In this document: piece after piece, positions 36,370 through 45,742 of the stretch
Numbering within the stretch: position 1 is the stretch's first letter
Layout of the letters: every line of letters begins with the position of its first letter
The notes under the pieces: generated by a model
Database searches by the model: none
The model's input: only the letters and a program-made list of their open reading frames with translations
Told to the model about the DNA's origin: nothing
Source: Litoditis marina
Taxonomy: Eukaryota; Nematoda; Chromadorea; Rhabditida; Rhabditidae
Assembly (NCBI GenBank): GCA_964036275.1
Contig: OZ038438.1
Coordinates: forward strand, 14,987,720-15,051,719
Reading direction: 5' to 3'
DNA length: 64,000 bases
Position numbers and translations under genes: made by a program

Positions 36370-38180
36370 ACATCACACTACTTTAATTTTCATGAGAATC
36401 TCTTTATGCTCATCTTGAGACATGTTTGCACTATAGAATGATGTTGGAAGTAATCTGGACCAACGACTGAGTCTCATGAAATATGAGTGATAATAAGGAT
36501 TGAACTTGGTAAAGTCTATTTGAATTTCAAATTGACTATTTCGGCCTCCGGTCGGGCGCAACACAAAAAAGTTAGAAAATTTCAACGGAGACACAGAATT
36601 TAAAAGTTGCTTGAAGAAGTTAAGCAAGTCAATTTTCACTCAACTCCCAACTAGGTGCTCGAGCTCGAACATTTTCAATCGATTTTCGTATGAAGGTGCG
36701 TCTCTTGGCGAGACTCTGTTCAGTTTACAGTACAATATTCTAGTAAAGGTTCGTTGCACGTTTTCAATACATAAGATATCTTTGTTAAGGTAAGGGCTCC
36801 ATACACTGCAACCATACTCAAGAATAGGTAGCACGTAAGATTTAAATAATCTAATGGCACATTGTGAGTTGGGGTTCGCAAACAGTCTCACATCGCGCCT
36901 TCCTAGTCAAGTTTTCGATGTGCGTAGTGAATGTGAGATGATTATTCACAAGAATACCCAGATCTTTCATAGTCTCAGTTGTTTCAAGGTTTGTCTGATC
37001 ATAAAGCGTATAACAATGACATGGGTTTGTTTTTCCAAAATGCATTATGCGAGTTTTGGTTGCCGACAGCTTGAGTTGTCGAGCTGACATGTAGAAAACT
37101 AGAGAATCTATACAGGCCTGCAAAACATGTGTATCAGAATCGGTTTGAATAGTTTTTAGCATTTTCAGATCATCAGCAAACATATATAAACGCACCCATG
37201 ATGGAATAATTTTTGGTAAATCAAAAAGAAAAACTGAAAACAGTATTGGGCCAAGAACTGAACCCTGGGGCACACCACTAATCACCAAAAGATTATGAGA
37301 AAGAACCGTTAATATTGACTTTGCAAGAACGATTTTTGATAAAAGACGAAATCCAACACCACACCAACAACACCTCTCACTCCTACTTTAGCTAGGATGT
37401 GTAGCACTTTATCATGAGATACAGTATCGAAGGCCTTGGCGACATCATAGTACATTACATCAACGTTGGAACCAGAAGAAACACTACTTAAAACTTTGTT
37501 GGTGTAGTCGAGCAATTGGTGGGAAGTTGACATTCCAGAGCGGAACCCAGACTGTTCTTTCGGAAGAATACAATTATTGTTCAACCAGGCTTCAAGAGGT
37601 TTTTTGATACACCGTTCCATCAGTTTACAAGGAGTACACGTTATGCTAATAGGTCGATAGTCAGATGGTTCTGACGCGTTTCTAGTTTTTGGAACAGCTG
37701 TCACGAATGAACGTTTCCATACTTGAGGTACAGCACCTAACCGCAATGATATATTAAAAATGTGGGCTAATGGTTCAGTGATTACACTATAACATTCCTT
37801 GAATATTGCTTGAGGAATACCATCTGGAGAGAACGAAAATGATGGTTTCATTGTTTTACATACTGCAAAAATGTCTGAGGGGCATATTAAGAATGAGCTC
37901 AGAATACGATTGCTTGGTAATACCAAAGTTGGTCTACTACCATTATCGGTAACAAAAACAGAACTGAAGTAATCTGCCAATAGTTGAGCTTTTCGCTCAT
38001 CTTGATTTAACTTTAGTATTATTAGCATCGGTTATAACAATTTCTGTCTTTTGTGACCTCATTTTTTTCTTGACGAAAGCATAGAACTGTTTTGATGAGT
38101 CGTTTATAACCTTTTTCTCTTGTAGAGAAACAAACGTTTAATTTCATTAGCTAGTCTCTTGGAAACAACATTATATTTCT
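36370..38180 (-). mobile_element. Decayed CR1/Jockey-like LINE reverse transcriptase
   Basis: Minus-strand fragments in two frames cover most of a non-LTR reverse transcriptase. The first (to 37309) has SDYRPISITCTPCKLMERC, EQSGFRSGMSTSHQLLDY and YYDVAKAFDTVSHDKVL. The second (37288-36851) has GVPQGSVLGPILFSVF, YMFADDLKML and KDLGILVNNHLTF. The third (36891-36373) has the C-terminal YVLPILEYGCSVWSPYLNKD region and one in-frame stop. There are at least two frameshifts. Upstream, to about 38180, a further shifted frame (SSKQFYAFVKKKMRS) continues the linker before the RT. The endonuclease domain is missing. It differs from the LINE in P1, so two insertions are involved. Confidence 0.88.
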
Positions 38181-38586
38181 CAAGAACAGAAGGTTAGGCA
38201 GACTCGAAAAACATTCAGGAAACTGTCTGATAGTATAACCAAAATTCAACCTTAAATCAGGAAATGCGTTTCTTGTTGGCCGAATGGAGAACACGCTCTT
38301 TTTCTGTAGTTTCACCGTTATCACAAGGAAGTGAAGACGGTTTTCTCTGAGAAACGGAATTTTTCAACAAGTTGTTTTGAGTTTTGATACTCCAAAATAT
38401 ATCGAAACTCGAAGCCTAAACTCAATCAATTCGTTAAATCGTCCTACAAGCGATAATACGACAGATAATACGAGCCTTCTTGTTTGATTTTTCAAATGGG
38501 GTCAAAAAGAAAGCTATTTGAGGAAGAATTAAAATGTTTTTAGTTTCTTACAGACTTTTTCTTACAACAGTGTTACAGTGTTAGTC

Positions 38587-40075
38587 AGGCTGCGTTCACA
38601 CTTCGCGCCTCCAACTCGAGCCGCTGCATCTGGATGCAGCGGCCAAAAATAGCAAAGGCTGCATTTCAGTCAAAAGCCGCTGCATCCGGATCTGAAAGCT
38701 GAAAGCCGCTGCTTCTTGCTGTCGAGAAGTATGAACCTACTTGGAGGCCGTTACGATTTTCTCAAACTTGAGCAAAATTCTAACATTATATAATTTTGTT
38801 TAATTTCAGGTCTATACGCAAACCGTGCCATTGCGTACGCTTGTCCTATCGCTCTGGCGCGGAAAGAAGATGCAATTCTATTTTCGCCTTGTGTATACTT
38901 CAAATGACTAGACGCCTGCGGCGTCCAGCAGTTATACATGTTGTAGATCACAAAATTTGCTATAGAATGATACCAAACACGACTATATTGTATTTAATCA
39001 AACAATTTCATTTTCCTGCGTGCCATTGAATGAATGTGATATTTACGCCTGTCGACGTATTTTTTGCTTTCACTGCGTGCAAACGGCCTGTCGAACAATT
39101 TTACGCAATCTAGACGCTCGCCAACGTACAATGTTCATTTTACGGCATGCCTAAGACCTGCCAAAAAAACTGTCGCGCGCGCTTTTCTCGTAATTTTGAA
39201 TAGTATTTGACGTTATCAGATACTACTACACTCTACGCCGAATTTGAAACGATTTCATCCACTCTGAAAAAACTGTCGCGTCGCGTGCAGCTCGCGCTAT
39301 TTTATTAAAATTTGACTGGTATTTGACGTAAGAAGATACTACCACACTCGCACGCCAAATTTGGTACGATTTCATCCACTTTGTAAAAACTGTCGCGTCG
39401 CGTGCAGCGCGCGCGTTCTCTCAGAAATATGAATTGTATTTGACGTTATCAATAACTACCACACTCGCACGCCAAATTTGGTACGATTTCATCCACTCTG
39501 AAAAAACTGTCGCGTCGCGTGCAGCGCGCGCGTTTTTTTCAAAAATGTGAGTTGTATTTTACGTTATCAGATACTACTACACTCGTACGCTAAATTTGGT
39601 ACGATTTCATCCACTTTAAAAAAAACTGTCGCGTCGCGTGCATGCGCGCGCGATATTTTATTGTGAATTTATGAAAAATAATAGCTCTGACGGTTGCACA
39701 CCGGTATTTCCACTATAAAATTGCTGCTCACTGATGATATTGTTCCAAACACCTGACAGAACTTTATTAAAAATGCACAATGGGAACAGAACAACAAATA
39801 AACTCAAGTTACAAAGAAAATGCAAGCACGGAAGTGGCCGCTGCCTTTGATTGCAAGCAAAGGCAGCGGCTTCTTGAGTTGGATGCAAAAATATCCCAAA
39901 CCGGCGGCAAAAGTGAGCGGCCGCTGCAAAATAAGTATGAACCTCCTAAATGCACCTGGGTGCACGAGCCGCCGCACCTGGATGCGGCGGCTCAATCGAT
40001 AATCATGTTTTTAGCAGGCGAGCCCCCAGGTTGCGAGGCCGCTGCATCTGGGTGCACGTAGTGTGAACGCAGCCT
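38587..40075. mobile_element. DNA transposon with 16-bp terminal inverted repeats, no transposase
   Basis: The left end AGGCTGCGTTCACACT (38587-38602) is the exact reverse complement of the right end at 40060-40075. CAGTGTTA occurs at 38576-38583 and again at 40076-40083, a probable 8-bp target duplication, with three extra bases (GTC) between it and the left end. The subterminal parts contain repeated GCCGCTGCATC motifs that form hairpins. The middle holds a tandem satellite. No transposase frame is visible, so it is non-autonomous. Superfamily unassigned; 8-bp duplication fits hAT or Merlin. Confidence 0.75.
39169..39660. repeat. Tandem satellite, about 118-bp unit, 4-5 copies
   Basis: The motif AACTGTCGCGTCGCGTGCAG recurs at about 39169, 39272, 39389, 39507 and 39625. 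In between are TATTTGACGTTATCAGATAC and CCAAATTTGGTACGATTTCA, giving a unit of roughly 118 bp (first spacing 103). It lies inside the TIR transposon. Spacers are not unique, so this is not a CRISPR array. Confidence 0.9.
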
Positions 40076-40190
40076 CAGTGTTACAACATATTCTGAACTC
40101 AAAAGAAATCTCAATCGTTTCTCGCAACCCAAAACATCGAAGTGTTGCTTCGTGCTCGATAAAAAAAACTTTATACTTGTCACATATCAA

Positions 40191-41223
40191 TTAGTCCTCC
40201 ATTCTGTAGCAGTAGACGCGTTTGAAGTGTACTTTTTCACCATCGGTATTGTGGGCCTTCCATCTGAAATAAGTAGGTTATTCATCTTGTCTGAATGACG
40301 TAATGCTCTGAACGAATTAATAGGCAGAGCAATAAGTGGAATTGTAATTGAATGGAAATAAACATACTTTTTTCCACCGCAATTGATCATCTTCTCTACT
40401 CCTTTTCCCTCAGCCAGAACCTCTCCATCAGAAGTCTTGATTTGAACAAAGGCCTTCGGGATATCACAACGTACCATTGCTCTTCTGCATCCATTGTACT
40501 TGAAGTAACTGAAACAGATTTATGCAATGTAGCTGAATAAATTTGGAGAATGATATAGGTTACCAGACAGAAACGAAACAGACTCACGTGATCTCAGCCT
40601 CACTGCCTTCCTCTTCGGAATCAAATTTAGTTTTCAATTTCTTGCAAGATGGACAGTTTTTACGAGCTGAAATAGTTTGTGTGTAATTACCGTTTATTAT
40701 TGACAGTATGCTGATGAACTAACAGGTTGGGAAGACATTGATATGGAAACTATGTCACTTACAACTGTGTTCGTGGCTGTCGCTGCTACTTGAAGAACTG
40801 CGTCTGTGATGTTTGCGAGGGTACAACTGGAATGAATTGGTTTGAACACTATAATCGTCGCCAACGGAAAGGCAGATGTGTATTGTATATCTCACTTTCC
40901 GCTGTGTACGCACACATATCTTCGATTCCAAAACATGGCTATTATGTACTGTAATAGCGCAGTGGTAAGCTGCCTGCTGCGAGTCTTTTGCTCGCAGGTT
41001 CGACACTGAACGTGACAACAACTCTCATAAAATCCTAGATTCAAGTTACGGAAGTAACAGTTAGCTGGGAACTGACCATTTCGTGCTGAGCAGTCATCTC
41101 GGGTACTGGTGCTGGTAGAGCTGCGGGGTACTGTACCGGTTGAGCAGGATTGTTAGAGGGAACACCGTAACCTTGGCAAATCGCCAATCCCACCAGCACA
41201 CTGAGACAAGCGACACGGAACAT
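40191..41223 (-). CDS. Family B secreted Cys protein, copy B3 (right arm of P2)
   Basis: Exons 41223-41077, 40826-40763, 40666-40588, 40508-40368 and 40263-40191 give 167 aa, a mirror image of B1 (positions sum to 67479). Signal peptide MFRVACLSVLVGLAICQ; exon 1 is identical to B1 rather than to its palindrome partner B2. One notable change: MIKCGG reads MINCGG. Six cysteines as in B1. Sequence after the stop resembles B1 further than B2, past TCGAGCACGAAGCAACAC and on toward the TIR transposon. Divergent partner of A4, now separated by 2.5 kb because of the H2 insertion. Function unknown. Confidence 0.87.
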
Positions 41224-42058
41224 TCTGGAACCACGATAATTTTGGTCAATGTAAACAGTATAATGTTAAGAAATACGTTTATCATGGAAAGGCGTTGAGT
41301 TTCGAGTGGATGTTAGAAAGCGCTTTTGTGTGACACTCAAGTACATATAATGAAACACATTTTTGTATTATATACATTCAAGTACATGTGAATGAAAGAA
41401 AAAAAAACCATGAAGACCATGTTCGCAATTGGTCTGATTCTGAGAAAATTTAGAGACCTTTTAAACGAAAATGTGTTTAGTTGTTTCATATCAATTCAGG
41501 CAGCTTATGGCTCATTTGTTTTCATTTGTCATGAAATTGAGAAAATGATCAAACGTGTTGCGTGGTTCGCCTTGATGATTAGAACAAGAACAAGAAATGA
41601 GTTGTTCCTACAATCAACTTCACTTATTTCTTAAAGATGGCTCAAATTTTGAATTAGACGTTCGACTTGAAGTCTATTGGTACGAGTTCTAAGAGTTCAA
41701 CAGTACCACCAATACAATTCTAGTTGATCGTCCAATGTCCGTAGTTTGTAAATATACTATTTTCAACCTCAGCGTGAGACGCAAGTTTACATTAGGCTCT
41801 CACTGTTCCAGAACTTATAATGCCCCAGTCAATCACAGAATTAAAGATAAATATCGCTGGTAGAACTCAGACGTTTTGAGTATTAGTAAAGCTTCTTCAA
41901 TGAAAGAGACATCAAAGGAGACATCTTCAAACCTCGTTTTGAAGTCTAACCTCCAACCTATACTCACGTAGCCAGGAGAGGACTAATGACTTAACGTTCA
42001 AGAAAAACCAGAGAAGATAGTTGCCTACTGTTTGCACATATTAATGTCTTGAAGGTTA

Positions 42059-43385
42059 TCGCGCGCAGCGCGAAGCGCTGCGTGTGAGTTGTGTTTGATT
42101 TGGCTATCGCGCACCCATTTTTAGCTTTCAAATCACAAAAGTCTTCAAATAGAACTTTTTTTTCGGAATTTAAAAAGAGAGAGAGCTAGAGATCTATTAG
42201 ATACATGTTGTGTGAAAAACTTAGAGAAATCGGTCGAGTTTAAAAAAAGTTATGTTCTCGTGTCGTTATGAAATTTTCCGTTGTCCCTCGTCCCTCGTCC
42301 CTCGTCCCTCGTCTCCCGTCTCCCGTCCCATGTCCGCATAGTATTGAAAAAACTACTGAACCGAATCGACTGAAAATTGGCACACTCATGTGAACCCCAA
42401 AGTTGGCTTGGCGCCGTATGTTGGTAGTCGATACGTTGTGTCTGGCGCTTGGCGCGGGCGCCAGATGGCGCCATAAGCTGAAAAACATGTGTTTCCATCA
42501 GTGAAATGGTTTAAAATTATGCATGGAGATCCGAATAGTGAATTTAAGCTACTTACCAGAATATGGTGCCTTGGATTATATTTGGCGCCAAACGCTGGCG
42601 CCCACTGGCGCCAAATGAGAACAACGCTAGCCAGGTAGGGTAACGACCGCCATCGTTCACAGAGGTCAACACTATGAATGTAGTTGAAAAATACGACTCG
42701 TGTACCCAAAGTTTTTCGATGGTCGGCGCCAAAATGCTCTTTTATCCGCCAATTGGCGCCAAGATTGAAAATAAGGTTTCCAAACCAAAAAGCCGCCGAA
42801 AATTAGCTAATTGGTCAAGGCCATATATTCCAGTTAGTTTTTACCAATTGGAGTAACATGTTGGCGCTGGCGCCAATTTTAGAGGTCAACTGGCGCCAAA
42901 AATATTTTGAAAAACCAGAATCACACCGTTCGAAAACTCGAAACTTCGTCCAGATATCCGGATATTTGATAGTCACCACTTTTCGAAGTTCGCTTTCCGT
43001 ATTTTCCTCTAGAAGGGATTGTACTAGTACAACTAGCAAAAAGAGCACAATTCGTAAAAAGTGAGGGACCAAGAAGTGTGTGAGTTCTGTTTGATTTCAC
43101 CGTTTTCAGCAAAAAGTGAACAATACGATGTTGTTAATGAGTGTGCAACAAAAGTAGAACAATACATTTGTTTGCACAACGGTTCACAATGTTTTCAGCT
43201 GAAATCACTATGCATTTTCACCTTGAATTATTATTGTAATAGTTCTTTGTGAACCGTCGTGCAAACAAATGTATTGTTCTACTTTTGTTGCACACTCATT
43301 CACAACATCGTATTGTTCACTTTTTGCTGAAAACGGTGAAATCGAACAGAACTCACACACTTCCTGATCCCCCACTTTTTACGAA
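42059..43385 (+). mobile_element. Helitron-like non-autonomous repeat, copy H2, inserted in the right arm of P2
   Basis: Begins TCGCGCGCAGCGCGAAGCGC after GGTTA and ends CCCACTTTTTACGAA before TTATACC. The corresponding site in the left arm (30951-30962, complement GGTTATTATACC) is empty. The element therefore sits between A and T with no clear target duplication, as Helitrons do, and starts with TC. The usual CTRR 3' end is not seen. It contains GGCGCC palindromes, a GTCCCTC tandem tract (about 42280-42335) and a 3' fold-back: 43042-43201 pairs with about 43238-43385. No protein is encoded. Confidence 0.7.
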
Positions 43386-43731
43386 TTATACCCTGTCTTC
43401 GATTTTTATCAAATGACGTATTCCTTGAACTGATTATGATTGTTTCTGATTCATTTTGCGCTCTCTTGTGCCGTCTTCAATTTCGATAGATGATCATAAC
43501 AACATGAAACATCATGAAAACATTCAGCTGAGATAATCGTTATTTAAGTGCCCCTGAAGTTAAGATCACCAACTCACTTTCCCCTTTCTGTTCATACAAA
43601 TGGCTGCGTCCACCAGCCAACCAAGTTAACCCGCCTGATCCCAACGCTTTCACCCTCAGGACACATCCAAAGTAACCCGAATAGTTGTATTTTGTGTGTT
43701 ACGGTTTCTCCGTAGAATTAACTCATTTCAG

Positions 43732-44937
43732 ATGCTGTCGATCTTTTGTGTGACCCTTGTCGTTGGTGTTATGTCCCAGGGATATGGTGTACCTCCCGCT
43801 CAGCCGGGTGGGCCATACCCAGTGGGACCAGTAGATCCATTTCCCACACTCGAGTTCCCACCGAATCAGGTAGATCAAAAAGTAACCGAATAATGTTTTT
43901 ATCACCTTTAAACTAATAGGTCAAGACGTGAGTTATATCAAGTATCTGAACGCAAATTGTGTAATACTGTAATACAATTCAGAATAATGTGGTTATTGTT
44001 AACAATTGAATATAACGGAAAACAGTAGCATGTTTCTGATGTTCTTGCAGTACCCTCCTCGTGGTGGATACAGAGGACATCACCAACACAGAGACAGTCA
44101 CAGCAGCAGTGAGGAAGAAACATCTGGTCAGTTTCATTTCTAATGAGTTTAAACATAAACGGAATCCGTCTTTTCGTTGAAACATGCTCACCTAAGTATT
44201 CATTACGTCATTTTAGGTTGGTAATTTACATTGTATTAGAGTACACAGTTGATAATCCAAATCAGGTCAGAGCGTATAGCTTTCAGGTTCCCAAGAGTAC
44301 TCCCAAGAATGTGAAGAGTGCAGGAATATCAAGAAATCTTGTCGTGACTACTTTGGAAACAAACACTGTTTCAGACCAACCATTCGGTAGGTTTTGAGTC
44401 GAGCCATGTTTTGAACAACTATTGATATTATTCGTCTCTCTGATATAAATAGAGTCTTTCCTGTATAGTTTTGAGCTAGAAGCCGCTTTGGCAAACGGTT
44501 CGAGAAGCTTTTCTCGGATTTGTCTCGTTTATAGAATTTGCACGAACGTGATAATACAGAATACAGGTTGAAATGGTTCCCATTCAGTACTCAACTAGTA
44601 TTACAGGTATCTCACGTCAAAGAACAATTGCAAGCGTGCTGTTATTTCTTGCGATCGTGGAAATACCCCTGGACCTTACACTTTGGAGACTGCTTATGGA
44701 GATGTACTTTTCCACGGATTCGGAATAGATCAATTGGCTAAATGTAACAAGAGAGGAAGGTTAGTAAGTGAATTGATTAAAAACTTTCTCTCTCACACTT
44801 TACACATTTCAAATAGATCAATTTTTTCCAGATGGGAAGCTATCGACTATCGTGGCTATGAAGTAGATTTCCGTACGGTTAGATGTATCGAAAATGGAGC
44901 TGGTAGTCTCTATCCTCCCACTGAACCTCATTATTAA
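43732..44937 (+). CDS. Family A secreted Cys-rich protein, copy A4 (right arm of P2)
   Basis: Exons 43732-43869, 44051-44126, 44287-44386, 44607-44759 and 44832-44937 give 190 aa, phases 0,1,2,2. ATG directly follows AACTCATTTCAG. Signal peptide MLSIFCVTLVVGVMSQ, mature start GYGVPPAQPGGPYPVG, exon 2 YPPRGGYRGHHQHRDSHSSS, then CEECRNIKKSCRDYFGNKHC, NNCKRAVISC, KCNKRGRWEAIDYRGYEV and RCIENG: eight cysteines, C6-domain-like. The first three exons and introns match A3. Exon 4 and the intron sequence just before it match A1/A2 instead, and the C-terminus (LYPPTEPHY) is of the A1/A2 type. The gene is therefore a mosaic. Function unknown; secreted. Confidence 0.88.
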
Positions 44938-45742
44938 CCATGTGATCAACATAGATATTTTGGTGATACCTTAAAATGAATGTTGCAATCATTTTTCGCG
45001 TGATGACTTGTGAAAACCCAGCAGGAGAAGTATTGCTCTCGAATAATGATAGAAATGGATACTCAGGCCAAGCTGAACATTTCAGGTAATGAAAACATCC
45101 CTTTCTGGGAAAATCATTTTGATTGCTCCTATAATTCAGAGCGTTCAATGATTCACTTGTTGAAAAACGAACTTGCCGTTTCAAAATCATGCATTAGTCG
45201 TTGAAACTTCATATTGAAACTATCAAAACGTCAGGTGAGATTGTAGGAGAGAAACATGATTTTTTCCTGAAGTGGGATTGGCAACGTGCTTTTTTTGAAA
45301 GCCAACATTCACGTTCAAATAACGTGAATGATACCAATCCGTCCTCGAGGTATGATTGCAGCAATTTACAAAACTAGTCAGACCATTCAGTATCATCTGA
45401 TCAACGATGAACATTGTGCGATTCTCAGAAAGTTGACAAATGATGATAGTTTTGTAATATTCATTCTTCTCAAGACAATGTATAAAATCTTCCTATTGGT
45501 GTTGATTGATATTCCATCTCTTGTGTATCCTGAAATAAATTCGTTTCATCCTAAATCAATTACTATAAACAAAGTCTCACCCCATTAGAGTTGGAGTGTC
45601 TCAAGAGAAACCTCACTGGCGCCAATAATTTATGTTTCTTTTCGGTTTGTGTGGATAGAAAATATGTAAATGAAAATGTATCAGCTAAATTTGTCTTAAT
45701 TCTCATCGGTGCGTAGCTAATATTCCCACTCTTTGCGAAAAC
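44938..45742. other. Intergenic between A4 and the VASt gene
   Basis: No exon set found. The first 80 bp or so resemble the 3' flank of A2; the rest shows nothing notable. Confidence 0.55.

Larger units (their letters stand above)
29430..44920. repeat. Palindrome P2: inverted [A-B] units around a 7 kb transposon-filled core
   Basis: The left arm runs from about 29430 to 32845 (A3 minus, B2 plus) and the right arm from about 40145 to 44920 (B3 minus, A4 plus). Paired positions sum to 74343 in the A half and 73005 in the B half. The 1338 difference is one insertion, present only in the right arm (42059-43385). Arms are very similar, including introns and the region between A and B. The core between the arms contains a Helitron-like repeat, a LINE fragment and a TIR transposon, so little of the original spacer is visible. 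Confidence 0.93.

Noticed and set aside
39169..39660. CRISPR-like array
   Set aside because: The whole 118-bp unit repeats and there are no unique spacers; eukaryotic context.
42240..42709. Arg/Thr-rich minus-strand frames up to 107 codons
   Set aside because: They lie in the Helitron-like repeat and read through the GTCCCTC tandem tract; not conserved in H1.
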